DNA of 64,000 nucleotides from Pyropia yezoensis (GCA_009829735.1 CM020618.1:25393122-25457121), one strand, 5' to 3'; shown: positions 42,263-54,307, numbered from the stretch's first letter. Numbers and translations are program-made. Notes: a model not told the origin generated them from the letters alone.

Positions 42263-44665
42263 CAGTTGTAGCCCCAACAGATGTACCTCGTCTTCCTCAA
42301 GCTTGAAGAGATGGCGGTCCTCAGCGCTGGGTCGCAGCTACAGCTCCTGTGTGAAGCCCTATTGGCTTTGCAGGTAAGCCTGCGCTTAGTCGTGGAGGTA
42401 GAGGCGGAAGCAGAAGTTGAACGAGGTTGATACTAGTAGCCGGGTTGACGGTTGTCGTAAGACAGCAAGATCGTGCACAACAAAGTCCTTTGCCTTGTCC
42501 CGGTGGCCTTGTGCCGCGACACGTGCCTTGGGTAGTTTGTCGGCGGTGCCGACGTTCTTGAGGGTGTAGATGAACATCCCCTAGATAACGTTGGCGTTCT
42601 CGGGCACGTCCGTCAGCTTGACCTTCTTGAAGGTGTCTCTGTCACGGAGTCCGCCCACTTCCTTGATGGCTGCGCCTTGGAAGCGCGCCATCTTGGGGCG
42701 GAGATCGCCGTTGGGCACAACCTTGGTGATGTTGGTGGCATGGGCGGGCTCGAGTAGTTTGCCCGTCCTTGTGGGATTGACGGGGCGGCACTTGTTCATT
42801 GGCCCGCGCCTGTTAAGGGACGCTCTGCTTGATAGTCCAAGTACGCGCACGTCTTCAGTGGCAATAAACGCCTCTCCTACACCGTGAGGAAGTGTAGGCT
42901 CACAAGCAGCCTGACCCCATTGGCCTCGTGCAGGAGAAGGATGCTCACCTTCGCCAGGTGGGGCCGTCACGGGCTGCGGCAGCTCCCACAGGGGAGGAGC
43001 CAAGATGAGGTCAGACACGTCGTCGAGACAGGGGTTTTCAACCGACTCCGTCGGTGCTCGTTTCTCGCCCGCCGTTCTCGGTGGAGTCGGCGCCGGCGAT
43101 GGTCCCAGTGCGGGATGGCTGGCAGGTGCTCGGATGGCCGCGTCGACCGGGGCTACGGCCTGCAGGTACTCCTTGACCTTGTCGATGCTCAACCGCTTGA
43201 CTTGGCCGTCCACGGCTAGCTGCACAATCTTTCCCTCCTGGGAAATGACGGTGCACGGCCCTTGCCACGCATTAACCGGCGGCTCGCAGCAGACGAGGAA
43301 TTTCATACCAGGGTGGACGTCGCGGTCGGCGGCTGCAGGAACGGGCGCCGCTAGGGCGGCGCGTAAGCATGCCTAAGCGAATTTGGATAGCATCGCCAGC
43401 CTGGCCGTGACAAAGGCCTGCACACGGTCCCGCTGCGGCGGAAGTCGTAGTAGGGCCACCGGTGTACGTGAAATCATGCCAAAGACAAGGAGCGTCGGGA
43501 ATAGCCCGGTGAGACCCGCCGTGGTGTTCATACCACGGCAGGATAGTGCCAGGGCCGACTCTTTGGAGAGCCCCGGGTGCTCCAGTCGGATACAGCTGTA
43601 GACATTTTTCAGGTACTCGTGGTAGCCCTCTCTGCTGCCCAACTCGTTGAGGGACTTGACGCCAGAGATAACCAGCTGCGTGCCCGCGGAGTGGGTGAGG
43701 GCCTTCCATGCCGCTGACCTCAGCTGGGGGGCGGAGTCGACGTGCAGGATCCCAGGGTGACCAACGTAGGGGCAGACCCACAGGTCCATATAGACCGCCC
43801 ACATCGCCTTAGTCGTCTCGCCCGTGAGGAAGCATGCAGCGCAGAAATTGGTATCCTTGTCGACGACGTGCAGCGCCGGGCGTTGATCTAGAAACATCCC
43901 GCTCATCAGCAAGGTACGATTGAACACGATGTCGTCCGGTGGCATGGTGACACGGAATCGGCCTGGCGGGCTGGCAAGTCGCTGGCAGATATCACAGCGT
44001 CGCGTAATGTCGATGAGCTGGGCACGGGTTCCTCGCTCAAGGTTGGGATCGCCAGCCCGCTTAAGGATGGCAGCCAGGCGCTCAGCCGGGAGGTGCGCGA
44101 AGTGTCGATGCAGACGCCCCAGTTCGGTAGTGGTGTAGTGGACTGCGTCGCCCCATTCCAGGTAGATGTGATCGTCCTTGCGGACAAGTGGGGTGGCGAT
44201 GCCCCGCTTGTCTCATTTGAGCCGGTTCTCAACATTGTTGACGTGTAGGCCGAGGTCATCCAGCTCCTCCAATCCAAAGAGGAACGGCACGTCAATGGCA
44301 ACAATGTCCACGTCCAGCGTCGTGTACATCCGGGACTCGATGGGCACATTGATTGCGATGGTTCCCAGGCTGGGGTGGATGGCGCCGCCAAGCAGGAAGC
44401 GCCACGACGCAGCCGGAGCTGGGGAGTACTCATTGTCGATCATGCGCGCATACGCAAGTGCTTGGGGCCAGCCAATGACCGTCTTGGTCGCTTCAGTGTC
44501 CATGCAGGCCCCGCGGGAATGCATGTCGGGATTGGATACGAGAAGGCATTCGAGGGCGACGGGGTCAGACTCCCAGGCGGGAGCGGTTCGTCTGGTACTG
44601 GGAGTGTATCGACTGTGGGAGATTGGGCCGGATTTCGGTACCAATACTTCGGAGATTCGGGTCAA
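42263..44665 (-). pseudogene. Ty1/copia pol fragment (protease, GAG-pre-integrase, integrase, start of RT), decayed
   Basis: A single minus frame runs the whole length. Order: retropepsin-like part (TTLDVDIVAIDVPFLFGLEE, LHVNNVENRLK); GAG-pre-integrase zinc region (LHRHFAHLPAERLAAILKRA ... DICQRLA); integrase core (LHVVDKDTNFCAACFLTGET, LHVDSAPQLRSAAW, GYHEYLKNVYSCIR); a linker; and the RT start (KEVGGLRDRDTFKKVKLTDV, YTLKNVGTADKLPKARVAAQ, AQAYLQSQ, EDRHLFKLEEDEVH). It is cut at 42262 by the F1-type LTR, before the RT active site. Stops: TGA ~44213, TAG ~43373, TAG ~42581, TAA ~42386 and two further TAG before 42330, with no frameshift. The copia type resembles those of oomycetes and other protists. 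Confidence 0.8.
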
Positions 44666-46441
44666 GTAGACCCGACCGGAAGTCGAAATTCACCCGACCC
44701 ACGATGGTGAAGCTTTTCACTTCTGGACGGAAATTCGACCAGGACTTCCAGCATACTAGCGCAAAGTAATGCTGCTGGTATTTGTTTCTTGGGATTTTTG
44801 CACGGCAGCCAGACGGATTTCTAGGCCTTGAGTGCTTTGCGTGTGGAGTGATCTGATTGGGCTGTTTGAGCGTCCATGTTCTGAGTGTTTTAAAGAGGTT
44901 GCGTGAGCGTGTGAGAAGGGTTGATAAGGAGTGACAGCAAGGCTGGGAGAGCCCACCTTGGCTGGCGAAGCAAGTAAACACCGTCTGGCTCCGACACAAC
45001 TTGTTCGTGCCTTGGTGAGTCGACCCGCTCACCACACGCAAGTCGCGTGTTCGGCTGTGTGGAGATGCTTGCTTCCGGGGTCGCAAGTTGGGATATCGGC
45101 AATACTCCTCTTTCTTTCCTGACTCGGGGTTGGTGGTTGCGAGTACTGCTACATCGACGAGTTACACTCCCGGAGCAAAAAGCGTCGACCCGTGCGGTGT
45201 AGGGTCGGCCGTCCCGTCTGCAATCAGGCCGGAGATGATGGGGTCCAATAATGACTCTGCGCCGGAAGATGACCCGCTGCCGCCGGACGGGGCAGGACCG
45301 AGAGGAGCGGGAGTATTGTGTTGCGGATGAGGGAGGGTCCCCCTCCTTTTGGTCCGGGCCACCGACAGACTGTCAATTCTATGGCCTGACGGCAGAGCTG
45401 TGACTTAACCCACGGAGGGGTGACCTATGGGTGGCGGCCACGTCACCCAGCAATCCTACCCGAGCCACCCACAACGGACCTACCAGACAGTCAAACCCAT
45501 CAGGGGGAGGCGCTTCGCCCTCCCCCCCCCCCTATTTGACAGATCCGACCTTAGGATGCGGTGCCGTGCAAGGATTCTGCCCCCCCCGACCCGCTACGAC
45601 ACTTGGGTGAGATAGCGTCGTGGGCGGGTATGGCGTCCCGCCCCACCCACACCCACGACGCCCGTCCCGAGCCACATCCCGCGCCACACGGTGTGGCGTG
45701 AGGAGAGGCTGGGGAAGGGCGGAGGGGGGGGGGGGGGGGTTGGGGTCACCCGGGGGGGTTGGTGGGGGTCAGGCAATGAGTGGCTCGCCCCCCCCCCCCC
45801 CCCCCCCCCCCCTCGCGCCACTTCTCTCCCACGGCTTGCAGATCCCGCACCACCGCCCGCCAGCCAGATTGACCCTCCCTCCCTGGCAGCCCGGCCACCC
45901 GGCCGCCGTCTTGGCCCCCCCAAGACCGGCCACAGCAGCGCCCACACACTCGGCGCCGGGCCCGGCCGCCGCGGGACGGCCCGCGGGGCCGGCCGCAACT
46001 TGTGGCCACGAGAGACGGCGTTGGCCGTGAGGTCTCCGCGGCGGGGGATGTGCCACTCCCAACCAAGCCACCGATACCCCGTCACTGGCACCCACTGCCA
46101 CCGCCACCACTGCTGCCGCGGGCACCACCGCCGCGGCTGCCGCCGCCTCCGCCGCCAACGCTTGTGGGTATTCATACCACCCAGCCGGGCATTTCTTGCG
46201 GCCAAAAGCCACTGTGCCAGTTGTGTCTGCCCGCCTGCGTGGATAATCGCGGCTTGCACGCACCCTCCCTCTGGGACAGCCCCTCTTTGCGGACCCTTCT
46301 CCTTTCTGTCCTCTCCCACCCTACACTGGCTCGTGGCTATCCCGCGCGACACGGCGGCCGGCTGACGGTCTACCGCTCTCGAGGAGCGCGTGGCCGCTAC
46401 CCAGGGCGGTGGCCAGCGCGCGCGCCTCCCCCAGGCGGCCT
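44666..46441. other. no secure gene; G16 and C25 homopolymers
   Basis: 44666-45120 probably includes the 5' leader or LTR remains of the copia element; ends not identified. 45724-45739 is a run of 16 G and 45788-45812 a run of 25 C, able to pair as a hairpin. 45840-46400 is open in several frames as low-complexity Pro/Arg/His sequence. Confidence 0.45.
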
Positions 46442-47860
46442 GATGTGCTCCTGCTTCAGTGGCACACAAAACGCGTTGCTGCTCTCCGTTTCCGGGCGCA
46501 GCTCCGACTGCAAGCACTGCGCGTTGTTCCGGAAGTGCGTCGTCGCAGCTGGTGTGCCCGTCTCAACCTTTCAGCGACGGATGAGGCTGCGGGATGAATT
46601 TGCAGACTTCGTCGCCCACCGCAAGTACGGGACTGCTGTAGTTTGGACGGTGCTCTACCAGACGATGTACTCTGTTGTCATGTTTACGGCGGGCAATGTG
46701 GCAACCTGCGTCGCTCCCGGTTGCCGGCGCTTTGGGGGGCGCAGTGGGCATGTGAAGCTGGCACGGCCATTGAACATGAATCTGAAAGCGGGTGAGGACG
46801 CAGAAGATCTTGACGGCGGATCGGTCGGTCCCCGGCTCGCGAAGGCGGGCAAGGCTGCAGCAGACCGCGCGGCGTTTATCATCTCGACCGAGGAGGATGA
46901 GGGCTTGGAAAAGCTTCCGCTGGACACGGCCCGCGACAAGGGCGACTCTACGGAGGGGAAAGATCTCCAAGCGTGTCCCTCGTAGCGTGCTGCCCTGTGT
47001 TGGGGAGCTTAATGATGGGGAGGCGCGGGTGGGGACTGCGGACGGGCGTGGCTTGATGCTGCGTCGCGCTCTGAGTTCGACGCCCAGCGAGAGGGCGCAC
47101 TGGAAGCTGATGGGTGACGTCATGGACTCGTCCGTCCGGATGGGCCATGCTCGTGACATGAAGACCATCCTCGTGGAGAATTACTGGGGCTCGCGTGGGA
47201 CGAAGCGGGACGAGCGGCACGAAATCGTGCAGGAGCATGGAACTGTCCACACGCATCATCCGACCGCGCCCGCCCTACAAGTACGTTACGCTTCTTTTTC
47301 GTTTGTTGTGGGCCCACGCGCGATCGTGTTGCATGACTGTGCACGGCAAGTGGCATTGGTTGCTTTCTTCGTCCTGTCAATGTGTCTGACGTGCAGTTAC
47401 CTCGGTCTTCCTCTATCTCTTGACTGCTGTTGTTGTGCTGTGGTGGTAGGTTGTTGTGGGGCGATGCAAGTGTGATAAAGAATCATGTGGGAGGATGGTC
47501 GAGTAGGACGGCTCGGCCGACGCGCTGTTTAACATGCGCAGGCGGAACAAGCATCGACGTTAGCTGGTGTTCACGCGTGGTCTTCTGGACAAGCTATTCT
47601 CGTTCATCATCACTGCACGGACGACGTACACCGCTGCCACCCGCCACCTCTCCGCGGACGTCAGGTGCTTTCGTTTGCGGCTTCAAGACGTGGTCAAGCT
47701 GGGGACCTCCATGCTGCGCTGCTTCTTGATCCCTCCTGAGACCGGGCGGTGCCCGATATAAGGGCCCGACCCTGAGTTCATCGTCATCGATAGTCAGGCA
47801 CTGGGCTGCACTGACCACGAGGACGCGCAGCCTTCCCGCCTAGACATTAAGTGCCCAGTG
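46442..47860 (+). pseudogene. SWIM-zinc-finger protein, KDZ-transposase-like, probably fragmentary
   Basis: Open from an in-frame ATG at 46443 (MCSCFSGTQNALLLS). CSC...CKH fits the SWIM finger CxC-x(n)-CxH, as in several transposases. Next come FRKCVVAAGVPVSTFQRRMR, VWTVLYQTMYSVVMFTAGN and CRRFGGRSGHVKLARPLN, then a linker ending at TAG 46983-46985. In another frame DSSVRMGHARDMKTILVENY runs to a donor near 47280 (CTACAA|GTACGT). After an intron (acceptor GTTAG near 47560), TRGLLDKLFSFIITARTTYT and RCFRLRLQDVVKLGTSMLRC look like the conserved Cys/His part of KDZ-type transposases. TAA at 47759-47761 interrupts before GPDPEFIVIDSQALGCTDHE in the same frame. Assignment to KDZ is tentative; the catalytic core is not seen. 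Confidence 0.4.
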
Positions 47861-50800
47861 GACGAGTCGTGGGCGGTAGTGACTTTGGTCCTGCTCCTGT
47901 GGCGTACGTCCCGCCAGGGGGCGTCCCTGGCCACTCGGCGGACCGGGTTCGCGACGCGTCGGGGTCGGGCGGCTCGCGGCCGCAGGACCCTTCTCCCTCT
48001 CGCTATATTAGCGTCCAGTACCACCCCGTCGACCCATTGTCGAGCCGGAACGAGGGTATGGCGGGCAGCCGCGTGCATTTTTCGTCCTCGTCTCAGCGGC
48101 CGTTGGGGCCTGGCTCTCCTGGCACTTTTGAGTCCGGGGTATCGCACGACGCTGCGAGAGGCGGTGTGCCGGCGGGCAGCTTCCGCGCGTATGGAAAGGC
48201 TGCAGATGGGGATGTTCCCGACCTGGCGCCACAGAGTCCGTATCTCGCGCCATGCATGGTACGGCGGACCAACCGGTTTGTGCACTGGTGTAGCCGGTCT
48301 CTTCTCAAGGTAGGTCGCCGCCTCGGGGACGTACTGGGTCTTCTGCAGCCCATTTGGGCGTCGTGGGGCATTGACCTCACCTATGTGGTTCTGGTGGTCG
48401 GTGCCGCCGTCAGCCGCACAGTCTTCTCCCTGCTGCACATCCTATTTGTGCTGGCTGTGTGCCTGGCGCCTCGGCGTACTGTATCGTGTATGTGGGTGGT
48501 GTGCACTCTTTTCCTCGTCGCCCTTTTGCTGCTGCGGTACGCCTTGTCGCTGGGCCTGCCCCCGTTGGTGTCGTGGTCCTGGGACCTCCGTGACGAGATG
48601 CCAGCCGCTTGGCAGGCATTGCTCTACATTGACGAGTCAAATGACACCCGAAAGCGGCGGACAGACATCACCATTGCGTTCATTGCGGTTATTTGCGCGG
48701 GTACCACCCTCAACGCCATCCCACCCCGTGTATCGCTTCGCCGCTCTGGCAACTGCGATGCGTGGACGTCCGTATCTGGGACGGCTGGGTAGCTGCGGCG
48801 CCTCTTTGGCCTTGGCCGATCTCGCAGCGAGCCGCCATGTCCACCGTCCGACACGTCATCGGTAGGAAAGGAGGAGGCGGGCGCTGCAGAGGTGGGCGGA
48901 CGGTCAGGCTCAGGCCGGGTGCCCTCTCTCGAAGCGGTGGCGATTAGCGGCGTCAATTCTAGCGCGGCGACGCCGATGGGCGTGCGCCCTCCTGACCCCG
49001 ATGAGCATACCAGCAAGTGCTTCTCCTTTCGTGGTGGCGCTGACGGGCGCGAGGACTCGCCCCTCAATCGGTGCTTTGCGCTTGCGTCGAGCGGCGACGG
49101 GTCGCCCTCCCAGCCGCAGCCGGCCGATGTGGACTTTACACAGCGGCCGCTCACGTTCGCGAACGCGGTGAAGCTAGGGTGGATGCGGTTTGCTGGCTCG
49201 GCGGTGCAGCTCTACCTATTTGCGGTCGCCGCGGTGGACCCGTCAGGCTTTTCGGCTGTGTTGCTGGGCCTGGCGTTTTACTTCTTTTTCCAGTTCACCA
49301 ACGTCGCCACCCGGCGTGCGCGGTTCGTGATTGTGCGCCTGTTCGTGCTCTCAGTCATCCTGGCGGTGGTGGCTTACGAGGCTCCCATTGCGCCACCGAC
49401 CCGCGAAGACGGGTCCCCTTCCCCTTGGCCGCGCAACTTTGGCCTGTACAAGCTCTCCGGCGTGTCCTCTGGCAAAGACCCCGCCGCCGCCGCTGCGCTG
49501 CTGGCCTCTTTGTGTCGCCTTGAATCCTCAGCCAGATGCAGGGCCGTATCTACGAGTCAAAGAACCTCCGCTTTGTCGTTCGCAACATGAAGGAGGATGA
49601 GGCTCTGGGCTTTCGCCGCGCCATCCACGACCACCAAGACCGAATGACCGAGCAGATGCTCGCCTCTAACGAGCTGGAGCGCAGCAAGGCCGCCCGGGCA
49701 GCGCGCCTCCAACGGCTGCAGGCGCTCAAACACACGACCCGCTCAGTGGATGCTTTCGGTGACGTATGCGTCGTTCAAGAGGCGGAGTTGGCCGCCAAGG
49801 ATGAGACCGCCGCGGCGCTGCCCGAGCTCCAATTCGCCCCGCGACTGAGCTTTTCCGCCGCCCTTGCCGCGGCAGCAGCAGACGAATCAAAACTGCCTCG
49901 CTTCTCGCGCACCCCCGGCCAAACTCCCATGCCGTCGTCGTCGCGACTGCCGGGCTTGCGCTTCCGCCGCCCCGATGGCACATTTGCAACGCCACGGGCG
50001 GGAGGGGGGGGGGGGTTAGTCTCTCTGCCGAGCCAACATCATCGGGCCGTGGCAGGGGGGGGGGAGATGTCTGGTCTACGCCGCGCTCACGGCGTGCAGG
50101 GCGCCGGGGGCGGCTCCAGCAGCGTATCTGCCGCTGCGTTTGTGGCAGACGTGGCGCCCGGGAGCAAGCCCGTGGACACGTACCCATTGCGGTCCGATGG
50201 TGTTGATGGACCCACTGCTACCAGCGGTGGCAGTTACGAGTCCCTGCCACCCGGGTTGGGCCACTCTGATGGAGCGGCACGCGCGGGTGCAGCAGATCCC
50301 TCTCCGGAGGGCACTCAGGAGGACTTTCCATGGTAGAACCGGGTGCTTCGAGCCATGAGCCGATGTGCCCGCTGGCAATCGCACCTGCATCACAGCCTGC
50401 GCCACGAGTTGCGCTTTTTTGTCACCCGCTACTCAGCGTGGCCCGTCTACCTTTCCATGCTCCTAGCCGTCACTGTAACGCCCACCATCATGTCGGTCGT
50501 GTACCCACTGGTCTTCTTTCTGTATCTGCTGGTGGAGCAGCCGCGGCCGCCTAAATCAGCGTGGATTGCCATCATTTTCTACGTCGAGGCGGTCATCACT
50601 TTCAAGTTTGTTGCGCGCAAGTTCGTCACCCCCGACGTGCGTTTCTTCGTGAATGACTACTCTGGCATGGGCCAGATATTCAAGAATGGCCTTCACATTG
50701 AGGCGGGCGGTATCTTCTTTGACATCCTGATCCTCGCTTCCCTGTTGTGGCATCGCCGTATTCTCTACTACCGGGGCCTATGGGACTTGACCGACGCTGA

Positions 50801-51044
50801 AGAGCGGTATCTGCTGCGGCCCAAAGTCACTGGCCAAGCGGTGGTCACCCCAAGCGACGCAGCGACAGTGACCGACCCGACGGGATTGGCGTCCTTTGAC
50901 GTGGTGAGCGCCAAGGAGCAGCTCGCTGCCGCAGACGCGGTGATTGGACTGATCGCGCATCGGCTCGACACAAGGTATGGGAGGATGGCCTCCTCAAGTA
51001 TTAACCAACCGGAAGAAGTTGGACAAGAGGCAATGCACGACTGA
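47861..51044 (+). pseudogene. Piezo-type mechanosensitive channel, middle part only
   Basis: Successive TM-rich segments: ~48330-48690 (GIDLTYVVLVVGAAVSRTVF; LLHILFVLAVCLAP; VVCTLFLVALLLLRY), ~49155-49390 (FAGSAVQLYLFAVAAVDPSG; FSAVLLGLAFYFFFQFTNVA; RLFVLSVILAVVAYEAP), then a long basic/Pro loop starting YESKNLRFVVRNMKEDEALG, and ~50355-50780 (WPVYLSMLLAVTVTPTIMSV; PLVFFLYLLVEQPRPPKSAW; FYVEAVITFKF; GLHIEAGGIFFDILILASLL). The FLY.L.E.PRP.K..W signature followed by an acid-bearing TM is characteristic of Piezo channels, homotrimeric mechanically gated cation channels of the plasma membrane. Frame changes near 48700-48890 and 49500 are likely introns. TAG at 50334-50336 lies in the frame, though CATGGTAG could be a splice acceptor. 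The N-terminal blades and the whole pore/cap are absent; sequence stops at 51044 just before F2 retrotransposon DNA. Confidence 0.65.
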
Positions 51045-51172
51045 GGCAAAGGGGGTTCTCCCCAGGGCAACGAACAGAGACAAGCAATACCCCCGCAGGG
51101 GATGAGTTTATACTCAAGATCACCCGGCCATCAAATGGGTCACAGGGTCTCTCACCCTTACAAAGACAACCC

Positions 51173-53605
51173 TCAGTAGGGGGTACCCCCGTCAGGAGGA
51201 GAAGGCCACACACGCGTAGTCGCGTACACCTCCGAACTCCTACGAGTGGCTCTATCACGCCGGTTAATCGCCCGAGTCACCTCAGTGCAAAGCTCCAACA
51301 GGGTACTGCGCCCCTCCTCCACGGACTCCAGAGCCATCTGGAGGCGGTCAAGCAGCGCGCCAAAGCAACGCACTGTCCCAACCAGCGCACAACCAGGGAG
51401 GATATCCCCCCAGCTGACGAGGAGTTCCTCCCGGAACTCAGTGGAAATGATGCCGCGAACGCCCTCATACCACAGGTGGGAACTCCCGCCCGGCGAAACG
51501 CCCACGGCCGGAGCCACCGGCACCGGCGGAGGAATCGGAGATACCCCCGGGGGAGAGGACACAGCCCCCAACGGGACCGGAGGGGCCTGATAGGGAGCAC
51601 TGTACGACGGCGGGGAAGGACCAGAACCCTGAGCAGACCGCCACCCGGAAACCTGGGTGAACTCCTCCCGGCGCCGAGACGTCTCGCGCCCTCCACCCGT
51701 GGAGTCCCACTTACGGTGCCGGCGACTCGGCCCCACTGGACTAGGGATTTCGAACCAGGGGGATACCACCTGGCGAGGGTCAGGCAGGACCACGGGAATA
51801 CCCAGGTCGGGAACCGACTCAGTGGACGCCCACACCTCGTAGCCATCCTCACCCGAGGAAACTCGGCGGATGCGCAGAGAGTGCCGAGGCAACAGGAGAG
51901 CTCCCGGATTCGCGTCACGGAACGGGAGCAGCCTCGCTACCACGGACCAATTCACGGCATCGTGAACGGCCACAAGGGAAGTCAACTCCCGGGTGAAACC
52001 CGTACGCTCAGAAATGGCGTTAACGCCCTGATCCCCAAGGTGCCGACGGACCCCCCTCGGAAGATGGAACAGCCGGCCCTGCCGGCGAACCGACAGTAAG
52101 AAGGCAGAGACCTGCCCGAGGGTATCATCCAGGGTGAAGACACCCTGCAGCACATGCGTGGGACGAGCGGCCAACACGCTGCCGAAGTATCGGAGGCAAG
52201 GACCGGTGTCGAACCGGAAAGCCGGGGCGGGCTCCCACCCCTCGTGGCACCCATGCGGGCGCAACAGAGAGTGTACACCGGCGCACGACCGTTGCCGGTC
52301 TGCAGCGCGCGCGTTATATACGTGCGAAAAGGGTCCGCCATGACACCATGGTTACGGCGCCAGCTCGACGCTGCCTTCAGCCCAGTCATGGGCGGGAAGG
52401 GCGGCGTCAGCCACAGATACGGGGGATCCCCCGGGTAGTACTCCAGACCAAGATACCGGTTGGTTCCGGGCACGAGTTGCCCGAAAGCCACGGGGGTCTT
52501 TGAGGTAGCCACCCCGCGGGCACCAGCTGGGTAGTCCACCTCCCGCGGCATCTCGGAAGCGGCCAAGTCGCACGCCCCGAAAGCGGGGTTGAGGACAACC
52601 TCACTCCGCCCGATACGGGCACGCCAGAGTTGGACATGCAGGTCGTCCGGCTGGCTGAACATCCAATGGTGCTCCACGCGAACCGCGTCAGGCTGGGCTA
52701 CCAGCCGAGACAACTCCCACACCCAACACAGGTCCAGCGTGACCGGTCGGGAGGAACCTCCCCGGGACGCAGGAGGGTGGAAGTCCACCAACATCGGGCC
52801 GTTTGAGTCCATGGACTCCCTAACGGTCAGGCCCCTGACCCGAGCCACCAAGTGGGGTACCAACAGAGAAGACCCGCCCGGCGTCGCCGCTGAGCCCCCG
52901 CTTAACGGAGCAACGCGGGACGGCCCAGGTGGTACCGCCGGCGCTGGCGGGGTCCCAACAGCAAGCACCACCGGGCTAGGCGCCCGACGCCGTGGCGGAA
53001 GAAGGAGGGCAGGCACTTGCCCGGGGTAGCTCCCGCTATCCACCGCCATAGGCATGGACGTCTCGGGCGCCACTACCACCCGCGGCACCGCAGGTAGGAC
53101 AGCCTGACCGGGAGTCGCCTCCCCGACCGAGGACCCGCCGGTAGGCACCCGCCGAGCATCGACCGGGAGAGTAGTACCGTCCGCCACGGGTAGTAAAAGC
53201 GCCGACCGGCCGGACAACCGGACCCCCTTGCCCTGCCAGAGTCGGCAGGGATGCACTGCCACCGCCGCCAGGAACAGCGCCACCACCGCCGGCAGGCGGG
53301 CCATCTTGACGAAGACTCGCACCGGCACCGGCGCCAGGATCGACCGGCGCAGCCGACGAAGGCGCAGCCGGGGCCGCCATCGGGGGTTCACCTCCAGCCG
53401 ACGGCACCGTCGAACAACTGCACACCGAAGACAGTCCGGCCGCCGGACTGGGCGCCGACACGCGGACGGTGACGGCCGCCTTGTCGTCCTCCGACGAGCT
53501 AGCCAGGAATGGCTGGGCACCGATGGGATCGACGGGCACGTCGTCCTCCATATCCTCCTCGTGCAGGAAGTCGTCCTCCTCCCCGGGTGACTAGGGAGCG
53601 GACAT
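51173..53605 (-). pseudogene. F2 ORF (accessory-protein relative), element X
   Basis: ATG 53605 (MSAP), TAG at 53591-53593 in frame, then EEDMEDDVPVDPIGAQPF and an Ala/Pro/Gly-rich N-terminus; the frame changes near 53200 to PMAVDSGSYPGQVPALLL, VARVRGLTVRESMDSNGPML, PVAFGQLVPGTNRYLGLEYY, and again near 52260 to PAFRFDTGPCLRYFGSVLAA, LRRQGRLFHLPRG-like sequence and FTRELTSLVAVHDAVNWS, ending with TGA at 51173. The block CLRYFGSVLAARPTHV-x30-HL aligns with LLDHFGSTMLTASPDHV-x30-HL of the F1 accessory protein, with the same spacing between HV and HL. No known enzyme or structural family recognised. The second frame change is shared with element Y inside a nearly identical tract. Confidence 0.6.
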
Positions 53606-53934
53606 GATGAACACGGAGTGGCAGGGGTCCCCCGTGCCAACAGGCCGCAGCCGGCTACTACCCGGTACGGCGTAACGCCGGGACGAGCAAGGGAAGCGCG
53701 GGTATCCGCGCTTATGACCACAAACACCGTCGACGGCTGATACCCGCGGGTTGACTCGCACCAGACAGAGCTACGAGGGCGATCCGCCCAGGCACCCGGG
53801 CCCGGGCAACACCCCCACACGGGGTAATCAGGAGGGGGGGTCCCCCCCCCGCAACCGCCCCTGCAAAACGCGGGCACTTCTCGCATCCATTCACTCGCCC
53901 ACACCAGTGGGGCGCTCCTACCACAAGACAACTC

Positions 53935-54250
53935 GTGGCGGATCCGCTTGCACTACTCCCCGGAAAGGGGGGTCGTGACCCAAACCCCGAATCGGGTTAT
54001 CACCGGCTCGGAAAAGGGTCGCTTACACGTCACCCACGGGGGGCGCCCCTATCACCAGACGCCTGGTGGCGGACCCATTTGTACCACACCCCGGAAAGGG
54101 GGGTGAGTCAAGAACCCGCGTCGAAAATTCAACGGTCCGGAAAACGGATCGCGTGCTCACGCACAAAGGGGGGCACCCCCCTGAGTCAACCCCGAATTGG
54201 GTTGGCTGCCTCGAGAGGGCGCGAAGCCCCACCCGACTGGTAAACGGTCG
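53935..54250 (+). repeat. tandem subterminal repeats in F2 element X
   Basis: Diverged ~120-bp units containing CACCAGACGCCTGGTGGCGG (or shorter), CCCGGAAAGGGGGGT, GGTCCGGAAAACGGATCG and GGGGGGCACCCCCC, many of them small palindromes. The same units occur near the end of element Y (57480-57780). Confidence 0.7.
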
Positions 54251-54307
54251 TGTGATCACTTACATTCGGAAAACGAATGCGGATCGACCCGAGGACGGGT
54301 CATATCT

